Origin: Clostridiales bacterium
Lineage (GTDB): Bacteria > Bacillota > Clostridia > Christensenellales > Aristaeellaceae
Direction of reading: 5' to 3'
Assembly: GCA_012729115.1 (NCBI GenBank)
Contig: JAAYDR010000001.1
Coordinates: forward strand, 1-64,000
DNA length: 64,000 bases
Made by a program: the position numbers and the translations under genes. Positions 1 through 7,959 of the stretch are shown here, piece by piece. Positions within the stretch are counted from its first letter, which is position 1. Each line of letters begins with the position of its first letter. The notes under the pieces are model-generated. The model worked only from the letters and a program-made list of their open reading frames with translations, was not told the origin of the DNA and did not search any database.

Positions 1-1
1 A

Positions 2-151
2 CCATTTCCATTCGTTAGATGCGATTATTACGTTGTTTCTGGCAAACTTTATTTTGGAGAGCTTACTTTTACGCCTGCCTGTGGATTGTATTTATCAAAA
101 ACAGAAGTTGATGGGAAAGATATGTCCGAGTATCTGCATGTGCCAAACTGA
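2..151 (+). CDS. TupA-like ATP-grasp protein, C-terminal fragment (runs off the left edge)
   Basis: An open frame enters from the window edge and ends at TGA 149-151, leaving 49 residues. It contains RCDYYVVSGKLYFGELTFTP, which matches the end of TupA-like ATP-grasp proteins (V-R-x-D-x-Y then YFGELTFTP). These proteins ligate amino acids or similar groups during capsule, teichuronic-acid or exopolysaccharide synthesis. The Asp of the first motif and the Glu of GELTF are the usual metal/ATP ligands. The rest of the gene is outside the window, so completeness cannot be judged. The DNA from 1 to about 380 is visibly more AT-rich than what follows. Bases 152-388 hold no gene I can support. Confidence 0.72.
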   Translation, partial: PFPFVRCDYYVVSGKLYFGELTFTPACGLYLSKTEVDGKDMSEYLHVPN

Positions 152-388
152 CAACGGATGAATAGATCCAGCGTTCAATAACACTTTGCATCTCTCAGGA
201 CGAGCTGCTTCCATATGCATTGATTCCTGGTTAATGAAGAGATCTTTGCCTGGATGATGTGGCGGAAAAGGTATATGCAAGGGATCTGTTCAGGAGGGAC
301 CAAGACCCTTTCACCCCGTCATATGCATCTCTTGTGAAGAATATGGTAAGATAGTGCATAGAATGTCTCATCAAAGGGAGGCGATGGA

Positions 389-1783
389 TTGGGTATCCTA
401 AGCGCCATCATGGTTCCGCATCCGCCGCTGATCCTCCCCCCCGTTGGGCGCGGCGAAGAACAGAAGATCCAGGCCACCATCGACGCCTACCGTCAGGCGG
501 CGCGCTCGATTTTCGAGGCCAGGCCAGGCACCATCATCCTCATCACCCCTCATAGCGCCATTTACGCCGATTGGTTTCACATCTCCCCCGGCCCGTCTGC
601 CAAGGGGAATTTTGCTCAATTTGGGGCCGGCAGCCTGAAGGTGGAGGCTCGGTATGATGAGACTTTTGTGGCGGAACTTTGCGCCATGGCCCGGGAGGTG
701 CACCTGCCTGCCGGAACACAAGGCCAACAGGATGCCGCCCTTGATCATGCCACCATGATTCCCCTGCACTTTCTGCGGGAAGCCTTTGGGACAAGACCGC
801 TGCCGCCCATTGTGCGGGTGGGGCTGGCCGGGTTACCGCTGAGTGAGCATTACAGGCTGGGCATGCTGATCCGCGATACGGCCGGGAAGCTGGCGCGGCG
901 TGTCTGCGTGGTGGCAAGCGGCGATTTATCCCATCGGCTGAAGGCCGACGGGCCCTATGGCTTCCGTCCGGAGGGACCCCAGTACGATGAGCGGATCATG
1001 GACGTGATGGGACGCGCCGCCTTCGGCGAACTGCTGGACTTTTCCGACACTTTCTGCGAAGCTGCGGGCGAATGCGGCCACCGCTCCTTCTCCATCCTGG
1101 CGGGCTGCTTTGATGGGGTAGCGGTGGATGCTAAGGCACTCTCCTATGAAGGGCCCTTTGGTGTGGGATATGGTGTATGTGTGTTCACTGCAGGTCACAA
1201 GGACGACTCCCGCCGTTATTTGGACGCGGCCTTAGCGAAACAGGCCCAGCGGTTGAAAGAGCACGTTGAAAACGAGGATGCCTATGTGCGCCTGGCGCGG
1301 CTAACCGTGGAAACCTATGTGACCCGGGGCCATCCGCCGAAGCTGCCTGAAGGTCTGCCGGATGACATGACGGGCCGCCGAGCCGGGGTCTTTGTGTCCC
1401 TGCACAAAGACGGACAATTGCGGGGCTGCATCGGCACCACCTCAGCCACCACGCCCAGTGTGGCCGAGGAGATTCTTCAAAACGCCGTGGGTGCCTGTGC
1501 CCGGGACCCGCGCTTTGACCCGTTAACAACACAGGAGCTTCCCCTGCTGGAATACAGCGTGGACGTGCTGGGCGCGGCGGAGCCCATTGCTTCACCGGAG
1601 CAGCTGGATGTGAAGCGCTATGGGGTGATTGTGTCCAGCGGCCGCCGCCTGGGGCTGTTGCTGCCCGACCTGGATGGTGTGGACACGGTGGAGGAGCAGA
1701 TTGCCATCGCCAAGCGCAAGGCGGGCATCCGGCCAAACGAAAAGGTGGACTTGCAGCGCTTTGAGGTGGTGCGCCATGGCTGA
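389..1783 (+). CDS. AmmeMemoRadiSam system fusion protein (MEMO + AMMECR1)
   Basis: Residues 1 to about 265 form a MEMO/LigB-like class III extradiol-dioxygenase fold. Candidate metal ligands are H11 (PHPPL), H55 (TPHSA), H120, H127 and the ECGH stretch near 228-231. Residues about 285-464 form an AMMECR1 domain with its hallmark LRGCIGT (344-350). In many bacteria these are two separate proteins found with a radical-SAM enzyme (AmmeMemoRadiSam system), whose biochemical role is not established. The start is TTG at 389, eight bases after AAAGGGAGG; the nearby ATG at 384 is out of frame and stops after five codons. The last eight bases overlap the radical-SAM gene, so the two are translated together. 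Confidence 0.88.
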   Translation: MGILSAIMVPHPPLILPPVGRGEEQKIQATIDAYRQAARSIFEARPGTIILITPHSAIYADWFHISPGPSAKGNFAQFGAGSLKVEARYDETFVAELCAMAREVHLPAGTQGQQDAALDHATMIPLHFLREAFGTRPLPPIVRVGLAGLPLSEHYRLGMLIRDTAGKLARRVCVVASGDLSHRLKADGPYGFRPEGPQYDERIMDVMGRAAFGELLDFSDTFCEAAGECGHRSFSILAGCFDGVAVDAKALSYEGPFGVGYGVCVFTAGHKDDSRRYLDAALAKQAQRLKEHVENEDAYVRLARLTVETYVTRGHPPKLPEGLPDDMTGRRAGVFVSLHKDGQLRGCIGTTSATTPSVAEEILQNAVGACARDPRFDPLTTQELPLLEYSVDVLGAAEPIASPEQLDVKRYGVIVSSGRRLGLLLPDLDGVDTVEEQIAIAKRKAGIRPNEKVDLQRFEVVRHG

Positions 1784-2606
1784 GGTGGTATGTCCGGTCT
1801 GCTTCCGGCATTGTTGCCTGAAGGAAGGGCAGACCGGCTTTTGCCACGCCCGCAAAAATGAGGATGGGCTAAGCGTCTGCCAAAATTACAGCAAAATCAC
1901 CTCCATCGCCCTGGACCCCATCGAAAAAAAGCCTCTGGCCCGGTTTCATCCAGGAACCATGGTGCTGTCCGTGGGCAGCTTTGGCTGCAACATGGACTGC
2001 CCCTTTTGCCAAAATGATACGATCTCCTGCGCCAATGAGCAATCGGCAAGCTGGCGCTTTCTGGCCCCTGGGGAGCTGGCGGACATGGCGGAGCGCCTGC
2101 GCCCCCGGGGGAATATCGGCGTGGCATTCACATATAACGAACCTATGATCGGATATGAGTTTGTCCGCGACACGGCAAAGGAAGTGCGCGGCAGAGGCAT
2201 GAAGAATGTGGTGGTAACCGGCGGCTCCGTCAGCCTGGATGCCCTGGGTGAAGTTCTTCCTTATGTGGACGCCTTCAATATTGACCTGAAAGGCTTTACC
2301 GACCCCTGGTATCATACCCTGGGCGGAGATCTGCCCACGGTGAAAGCATTTATTGGGGAGGCGGCAAAGCACGCCCATGTGGAGCTGACCACCCTCATTG
2401 TGCCCGGCGGGAACGATTCCCCGGAGGAAATGGAGGCCCTGTCCGCCTGGGTGGCAACGGTGGACAAGTCCATCCCCCTGCACATCACCCGGTTTTTCCC
2501 CCATCGCAGGATGAAGGACCGTCCGCCTACGGATATTGCAGTCCTTGGGCAACTGGCACAAATTGCCCGCGGGCACCTGGACACCGTGCTGCTGGGTAAT
2601 GTATGA
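1776..2606 (+). CDS. AmmeMemoRadiSam system radical SAM enzyme
   Basis: This 276-residue protein carries the radical-SAM cluster motif CNMDCPFC (C71, C75, C78), which binds a 4Fe-4S cluster and S-adenosylmethionine. The N-terminus is unusually rich in cysteine (C6, C9, C13, C14, C23, C35), suggesting an extra metal site. It resembles pyruvate-formate-lyase-activating-enzyme relatives assigned to the AmmeMemoRadiSam group. ATG 1776 lies inside the end of the upstream MEMO-AMMECR1 gene (8-bp overlap). The frame is open further upstream but has no better start. The family placement is secure; substrate and product are unknown. Confidence 0.88.
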   Translation: MAEVVCPVCFRHCCLKEGQTGFCHARKNEDGLSVCQNYSKITSIALDPIEKKPLARFHPGTMVLSVGSFGCNMDCPFCQNDTISCANEQSASWRFLAPGELADMAERLRPRGNIGVAFTYNEPMIGYEFVRDTAKEVRGRGMKNVVVTGGSVSLDALGEVLPYVDAFNIDLKGFTDPWYHTLGGDLPTVKAFIGEAAKHAHVELTTLIVPGGNDSPEEMEALSAWVATVDKSIPLHITRFFPHRRMKDRPPTDIAVLGQLAQIARGHLDTVLLGNV

Positions 2607-2698
2607 CAACTGAAATGCAGACCTTATATTCAACAGGATCGACGTCAATTTCCGGTGGCTTGAACTCACCGCCAGATATCCGCTCTACGAAACCATGT

Positions 2699-2740
2699 GA
2701 AGAGCCTTCCAACCGCAGGACGCGGTAGGAAGGCTCTTTC
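2699..2740. terminator. Bidirectional terminator between the radical-SAM gene and pheT
   Basis: A ten-base perfect stem, AGAGCCTTCC (2701-2710) and GGAAGGCTCT (2728-2737), is followed by TTTC on the + strand and preceded by bases that give a short U-run on the - strand. It sits between two convergent genes and could serve both. Confidence 0.75.
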
Positions 2741-2761
2741 GCATATTGGCCCATTTTCAGC

Positions 2762-5155
2762 TTATGCCCGGATCACTGCCTGATACTTCTCCCCGCACAT
2801 CTTTTGCACCTTTTCCATGGCCTTTTGAACCTCAGCCTCGGTGAGGGTGCGGTCAGGGGCCCGGAATGCCAGGGAGAAGGCCACGCTCTTTTTACCCTGG
2901 CCCAACTGCGCCCCCCGGTACACGTCAAACAGCGAGATGTTCTCCAGCAGGCTTCCCGCAGCCTTTTCCATGTCCTTCATCAGAGGGCCCACGGCCACAG
3001 CTTCATCCATCACCATGGCCAGGTCCCGGGTCATGCCGGGGAAGCGGGGCAGTGGCTTCATTTCGCCCATAGGATGGGCATCCGCCAGGATTTGCTGCAA
3101 ATCCACCTCAGCCAGCAGAGCGCGGCCCTTCATGTCAAACCGGTCGGCTACATCGGGATGCACCTCACCCAACTGGGCATAAACAGTCCCTCCAACCACC
3201 AGCCGGGCTGAGCGCCCCGGATGATAGTAGCGATCCGCCCCGGGCTGAACCTCACAGGCGATGCCAGCGCTGCGCAGCAGTGCTTCCACAACGGAGCGCA
3301 GGGTGTAGAAGTCGGCGCTGGGGCCATAGCTGCCCAGGCAGAGTTGCTGACGCTCTGTGGGCAGGCCTTCCGCCGTGGGGTGGTGGTGATCAAAGACCGC
3401 GGCGATCTCATAGAGGTTGGCAGCCTGGGTGGAATGGTTCATGTTGAAGGCCAGAGTTTTGAGCATATCGGGGGCCAGGCTGGGCCGCATCACCGCCGTG
3501 TCCTCTCCCAGGGGGTTGCGGATGGGCATGGGCTGCATGCGCAAATCGCTTTGGGGCAATCCCAGCTTGGCGATCTCCTTGATGCCCTGAAAGCTGTAGT
3601 TCATGATCTCATAATAACCCTGGCCCCGCAAGATGGCCGCCACACGGTTGCGCAGGCTCATCATGGGGTTGATGCCGCCCTGGGTAGTGACACCCACCAG
3701 AGGCGTCGCGCTGATATGGTCGTAGCCGTACAGACGCAGAACCTCCTCACACAGGTCCGCTTCCCCATCCAGGTCGCCCCGGAAGGCGGGTACCGTGGCG
3801 GTGAGATGATCCCCGGAAAGCGTCACGCCAAAGCCCAGCCGCTCCAGGATCTCCCGCATGGCCTGGGGCGGTATTTCCACCCCGGCCCGGTCCTGGATGC
3901 GCTTCACGCTGGCATGGATCACCTGGGGCTCCTTGGCACTCGGATACAGGTCGATCGCGCCGCTGACCACGTCCCCGGCATCCAGAAGGTTTACCAGCAT
4001 ACATGCCCTCTCAAGCGCCGCCATGACGGTCTGGGGCGCCACACCCCGCTCAAAGCGGCCGCTGCTTTCCGTGCGCATGCCCAGGGCTCTGCCGGTGAGG
4101 CGGATGGCAGTACGGTCAAAGCTGGCGCACTCAAACATCACAGTTTTGGTGTTTTCGGTGATCTCGCTTTCCTGGCCGCCCATGATTCCCGCCAGGCCGG
4201 TCGCTCCATCCCGGTCACAGATCACCAGGTCGTCAGGCCGAAGCTGCCGCTGGACATCGTCCAGGGTGGTGAGGGTTTCACCGTTATGAGCCCGGCGCAC
4301 AATGATCTGCTTGCCCCTCACCTGGTCCAGGTCAAAAGCGTGCATGGGGTGCCCATGTTCCAGCATCACATAGTTGGTGATGTCCACGATGTTGTTGATG
4401 GAGCGAAGGCCCGCGCTGTGCAAGTATTTGCGCAGCCACAGGGGTGAAGGACCCAGGCGGACATTGCGGATCACCCGGGCGCAGTAGCGGGGGCAGAGCT
4501 CAGGATCCTCCACCCGCACTTCCACCTCCTGATGGATGTCTCCGCCCGCCTCCTTAATGGCAATGGCAGGCTCCCGCAGCCGGGTACCCAGAGCGGCAGC
4601 GGTTTCCCGCGCAATCCCCAGGGCGCAGAGGCAATCGGGCCGGTTGGCCAGAATCTCAAAGTCAATGGCCACATCGTTAAGGCCCAGGATGGGACGCACA
4701 TCGCTACCCAGGGGGTATTCCTCCCCAAAGACCAGCAACCCCGCATCCCCTACGCTGGGGTACAACTCCTGAGGCACCATCAGCTCCGTGGCGGAGCAGA
4801 GCATGCCCTCGCTCACGATGCCCCGAAGCTTCCCCTTCTTAATCTTAACGCCGCCGGGGAGCCTTGCACCATCCAGAGCCACAGGCACCAGCAGCCCGAC
4901 GGCCACATTGGGCGCGCCGCAAACGATCTGCAGGGGCGATTCCCTGCCAACATCTACAGTGCAAAGGCTCAGGTGGTCGCTGCCCTCCACCTTTTCCCGG
5001 GTGAGCACCTTGCCCACCACCACGTTTTCAATTCCAGCGCCCAGGTCATCAATGCCCTCCACCCCGGTACCGGACATAATCATTTTCTGGGCATAAGCCT
5101 CGGGAGACAGGGGGATATCCACATACTCCCTGAGCATGGTCAGTGACAATTTCAT
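2762..5155 (-). CDS. pheT: Phenylalanine--tRNA ligase beta subunit
   Basis: This 797-residue protein has the full bacterial PheT layout: an N-terminal EMAP-type tRNA-binding domain (about 40-150), B3/B4 editing domain, B5 domain, and a C-terminal ferredoxin-fold anticodon-binding domain beginning near PLPRFPGMTRDLAMV. With PheS it forms the alpha2-beta2 enzyme that charges tRNA-Phe. It lies 35 bp after pheS. ATG 5155 is preceded by AAGGAAGGAG. Expression depends on the T-box leader ahead of pheS. Confidence 0.97.
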   Translation of the reverse strand: MKLSLTMLREYVDIPLSPEAYAQKMIMSGTGVEGIDDLGAGIENVVVGKVLTREKVEGSDHLSLCTVDVGRESPLQIVCGAPNVAVGLLVPVALDGARLPGGVKIKKGKLRGIVSEGMLCSATELMVPQELYPSVGDAGLLVFGEEYPLGSDVRPILGLNDVAIDFEILANRPDCLCALGIARETAAALGTRLREPAIAIKEAGGDIHQEVEVRVEDPELCPRYCARVIRNVRLGPSPLWLRKYLHSAGLRSINNIVDITNYVMLEHGHPMHAFDLDQVRGKQIIVRRAHNGETLTTLDDVQRQLRPDDLVICDRDGATGLAGIMGGQESEITENTKTVMFECASFDRTAIRLTGRALGMRTESSGRFERGVAPQTVMAALERACMLVNLLDAGDVVSGAIDLYPSAKEPQVIHASVKRIQDRAGVEIPPQAMREILERLGFGVTLSGDHLTATVPAFRGDLDGEADLCEEVLRLYGYDHISATPLVGVTTQGGINPMMSLRNRVAAILRGQGYYEIMNYSFQGIKEIAKLGLPQSDLRMQPMPIRNPLGEDTAVMRPSLAPDMLKTLAFNMNHSTQAANLYEIAAVFDHHHPTAEGLPTERQQLCLGSYGPSADFYTLRSVVEALLRSAGIACEVQPGADRYYHPGRSARLVVGGTVYAQLGEVHPDVADRFDMKGRALLAEVDLQQILADAHPMGEMKPLPRFPGMTRDLAMVMDEAVAVGPLMKDMEKAAGSLLENISLFDVYRGAQLGQGKKSVAFSLAFRAPDRTLTEAEVQKAMEKVQKMCGEKYQAVIRA

Positions 5156-5190
5156 GGCCTTCTTCTCCTTCCTTGCCTTGTGGGTGCGCT

Positions 5191-6219
5191 TTAACGCAAC
5201 TGGGACAGCAGCCTGACATCGCCCTCGTAGAGCAGGCGCATGTCGCGGATGCCGTAGCGCTGCATGGCAATCCGCTCCAGGCCGATGCCAAAGGCAAAGC
5301 CGCTGTATTTGTTGCTATCGATGCCGCACATCTCCAGCACCTTGGGGTTGACCATGCCGCTGCCCAGCACTTCAATCCAGCCCGTTCCCTTGCAGATGCG
5401 GCAGCCCTTGCCCCGGCAGGCTACACAGGTGAGGTCCACCTCGGCACTGGGCTCGGTGAAGGGGAAGAAGCTGGGGCGGAACCGGGTGGTGATGTCCTGG
5501 CCGTAAAGTCTTTTGGCAAATGCCTCCAGGGTACCCCGCAGGTTTGCCATGGAAACGTGCTCATCCACCACCAGGCCTTCCATCTGGTGGAACACCGGGC
5601 TATGGGTGGCGTCCACCTCGTCGGCCCGGTACACCCGCCCCGGACAGATGATCCGGATGGGCGGCTTGCGGGTAAGCATGGCCCGGGCCTGCATGGGGCT
5701 CGTATGGGTGCGCAGGACGATGTTGTCGTCCATGTAGAAGGTGTCCTGGGCGTCCCTGGCAGGATGGTTCTTGGGCAAATTCATCAGCTCAAAGTTGTAA
5801 TGGTCCAACTCCACCTCCGGGCCTTCCATCACCTCAAAACCCAGGCCGGTGAAGCAGTCCACCAACTCGTTCATCACCAGCGTGATGGGGTGAGCGCTGC
5901 CCACGGGCAGAGGGTCTCTGGGCTCGGTGACGTCAATGGTTTCCCGGCGCAGGCTTTCCTCCCGCTCCCGGGCTTGCATGGCCAGAGCAGCTTCATCCAG
6001 CCGCTGGGTCACCCACTCCCTGACCTGGTTGATCTGTGCTCCCACCTTGGGCCGCTCCTCGGGGGTGAGGCTGCCCAAGGTTTTCATCAGCGCGGTCAGT
6101 TCCCCCTTCTTGCCCAGCAGGCGCAGCCGCAGTGTTTCCACCGCCGCTGTGCTGCCAAGGCCGGGCAGTTCTTCCTTCACCTGATTTTCAATGTCCTGCA
6201 GGGTCTGAAAAATGTTCAT
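5191..6219 (-). CDS. pheS: Phenylalanine--tRNA ligase alpha subunit
   Basis: This 342-residue class II synthetase catalytic subunit activates phenylalanine with ATP. Visible signatures include FRPSFFPFTEPSAEVD (class II motif 2 region), a Cys-rich CVACRGKGCRIC loop, and GIGLERIAM (motif 3). The reading frame is open 37 codons upstream into the T-box terminator, but ATG 6219 has AAAGGAGGAAAG at good spacing and matches the usual PheS start. It is co-transcribed with pheT. Confidence 0.97.
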   Translation of the reverse strand: MNIFQTLQDIENQVKEELPGLGSTAAVETLRLRLLGKKGELTALMKTLGSLTPEERPKVGAQINQVREWVTQRLDEAALAMQAREREESLRRETIDVTEPRDPLPVGSAHPITLVMNELVDCFTGLGFEVMEGPEVELDHYNFELMNLPKNHPARDAQDTFYMDDNIVLRTHTSPMQARAMLTRKPPIRIICPGRVYRADEVDATHSPVFHQMEGLVVDEHVSMANLRGTLEAFAKRLYGQDITTRFRPSFFPFTEPSAEVDLTCVACRGKGCRICKGTGWIEVLGSGMVNPKVLEMCGIDSNKYSGFAFGIGLERIAMQRYGIRDMRLLYEGDVRLLSQLR

Positions 6220-6266
6220 CTGGCTTTCCTCCTTTTGAGGCTTGTTGTCTGGGGCGGCTTCCGCAC

Positions 6267-6620
6267 AAAAAAGCCTTCGCCCCATCATGGGACGAAGGCA
6301 TCGCTCCGTTGTACCACCCAAATTCCGCACGGGCGGGAATTTTCCCAGAGGCCGCTTGTGCCCCTTTAACCGATGCGCTCTACCCCGATATCGGAGGGGA
6401 ACCGCCGCTTCCTACCGGCGGACAAGCAGATGGGCTGTCTTTAAGCCTGCCTGCTGCCGCTTTGAGAAGCGATGCTCGGAAGCGAATTTCCCGTTACCCC
6501 TGTGGCGGCTTCCAGCCCGCTTGTCGCGTGCCGCCTTCTCTTGCCAAGGGCCCTGTGCCGGGCTTTGGTCTTCGTCATCGCGGGCCTTTCGGCCTATGCC
6601 TCGGAGCAGTGCTCCGAATT
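6267..6620 (-). promoter_or_regulatory. T-box leader of pheST (tRNA-Phe sensing)
   Basis: A 350-base leader lies between the promoter and pheS. On the - strand it holds the T-box element TGGGTGGTAC (6311-6320), followed by the intrinsic terminator stem 6273-6299 (GCCTTCG...CGAAGGC) with a U-run at 6267-6272. Uncharged tRNA-Phe should pair with the T-box bulge and favour antitermination. After GGTAC the sequence reads AACGG rather than the common CGCGG, so the element is divergent. TTC triplets suitable as a Phe specifier occur in the 5' part, but I could not fix which one is used. Confidence 0.85.
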
Positions 6621-6626
6621 GCAAGC

Positions 6627-6655
6627 ATTATAGCACGAGCCAGCTGGGATTGCAA
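6627..6655 (-). promoter_or_regulatory. SigA-type promoter of pheST
   Basis: The -35 TTGCAA (6650-6655) and -10 TATAAT (6627-6632) are separated by 17 bp. It begins only about 20 bp after the stop of the ABC permease gene. I saw no terminator between them, so some read-through into the T-box leader is possible. Confidence 0.8.
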
Positions 6656-6675
6656 GGTAGTCTCCGCCTATCTTT

Positions 6676-7959
6676 CTACCTTCCCGACCGGCCGGCACGC
6701 TGAGGGCTGGCATTCTCCTTGGCGCCGCGCCAGGCGTACATGACCAGGGCCAGGGCGATGACACCGTAGCAGAGGAAGACCCGGAAGAACTCACCAATGT
6801 TTGGATCACCAAAGAGGTTACTGCCGGCGTCCTGGGCTACGACGAACAGAGTGTGGAAGAGCAGGCAGCCGATGATCGCCTGTCCGTTGGTGGCTCTGTC
6901 AATGGAGGCACCGCCAACCAGAATGGCCGCGCCTGCATACAGGCCTACCATTTCATGGGCTGCATACGTCTGAAGCGTACCCAGGTTCTGAATAAAGATG
7001 ATCTGTCCCAGGCCTGCCAGAATGGTGGAAATCATAATGGCGATGATGCGCACCCGGTTCACATTGATGCCCGCCGCATTGGCCACCACGCGGCTCTGGC
7101 CCACAGCGCGGAACTTCTGCCCCAGCCTGGTGCGCATGATGATCACGTTAAAGACGCACAGAAGCGCGATAACAACGAAGGTGATGACAGGCACGGTGAT
7201 ACTGCGCAGGCTGCTGTTTACCGCCGGGATGGCATAAATCAGACAGAAGCCCACGGCCATGCCGACCCATACCAATGCGCGTTTCAGCGGAATCTTGCGC
7301 AGCAGGAGCAGCACCACGGCTCCCACAAGCACCAGGGCGGAAACGCCATACAGGGCCTGGGCAAAGCTTACGCGAACCAGGTTATCCAGAGCGCTTTGAA
7401 GACCCACGGAGCCTGTCAGGTTCAGGGTGTTGGCCACGCCGGTAGCGCCCACAATGGTAACGGACTCACTGAGGGGAATCAGTTTTCCAAAGACGAACAG
7501 GAACAACAGCTGATACGCGCCATTGGCGAAAAAGCCCAGGATCAGGGATCCGATGGTCTCCTGGCCTTTCATTTTGTTCAGCAGCGAGCCAATCAGAAAG
7601 CCGAAACCTCCCGCCAGGGGTATTGTGATGGCGGCGGCCAGCAATAAGCCGCCTATGCCCTTGACGCCCCAGCTGATCACCAGCAGCAGGCCCACCTGGG
7701 CCGCCATGGCGCCGATGGTGATGGCAAAGTTGATGCCCATGCCCGCCACAATGGGGATAATCAGTGCCAGCACAATGAACAGGTTGCGGGTGAGGCGGCT
7801 CATCAGCTGATAGAAGATATCCGTCATCGGGCGGCCCGAGTACGCTACAAACAAAACACTCAGCGCCAGAAAGATATAGGTAACGATATATTCCCGCAAA
7901 TTCGCGCCCAGCCTTTGGCCCGCACGCTTCATCAAATCCTTCTCAGACACGAGACTCAC
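6676..7959 (-). CDS. ABC transporter permease (second permease of the DUF3798 importer)
   Basis: This 427-residue, strongly hydrophobic protein has about ten predicted membrane segments and belongs to the sugar/nucleoside branched permease type (BPD_transp_2). The GQETIGSLILGFFANG region is the kind of cytoplasmic loop that contacts the ATPase. It overlaps the upstream permease gene by 17 bp and is the last gene of the importer operon. Together the two permeases would form the heterodimeric channel. The solute cannot be read from the sequence. Confidence 0.85.
   Translation of the reverse strand: MSLVSEKDLMKRAGQRLGANLREYIVTYIFLALSVLFVAYSGRPMTDIFYQLMSRLTRNLFIVLALIIPIVAGMGINFAITIGAMAAQVGLLLVISWGVKGIGGLLLAAAITIPLAGGFGFLIGSLLNKMKGQETIGSLILGFFANGAYQLLFLFVFGKLIPLSESVTIVGATGVANTLNLTGSVGLQSALDNLVRVSFAQALYGVSALVLVGAVVLLLLRKIPLKRALVWVGMAVGFCLIYAIPAVNSSLRSITVPVITFVVIALLCVFNVIIMRTRLGQKFRAVGQSRVVANAAGINVNRVRIIAIMISTILAGLGQIIFIQNLGTLQTYAAHEMVGLYAGAAILVGGASIDRATNGQAIIGCLLFHTLFVVAQDAGSNLFGDPNIGEFFRVFLCYGVIALALVMYAWRGAKENASPQRAGRSGR

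Noticed and set aside
95-280. 61-codon - strand frame near the left edge
   Set aside because: It overlaps the end of the TupA-like gene on the other strand, has no RBS and no recognisable feature.
3221-4447. Long + strand open frame opposite pheT (408 codons)
   Set aside because: It lies wholly antisense to pheT, has no RBS or recognisable motif, and is explained by the high GC content and codon pattern of pheT.
5143-6369. Long + strand open frame opposite pheS
   Set aside because: Antisense shadow of pheS that continues into the T-box; no start signal or motif.
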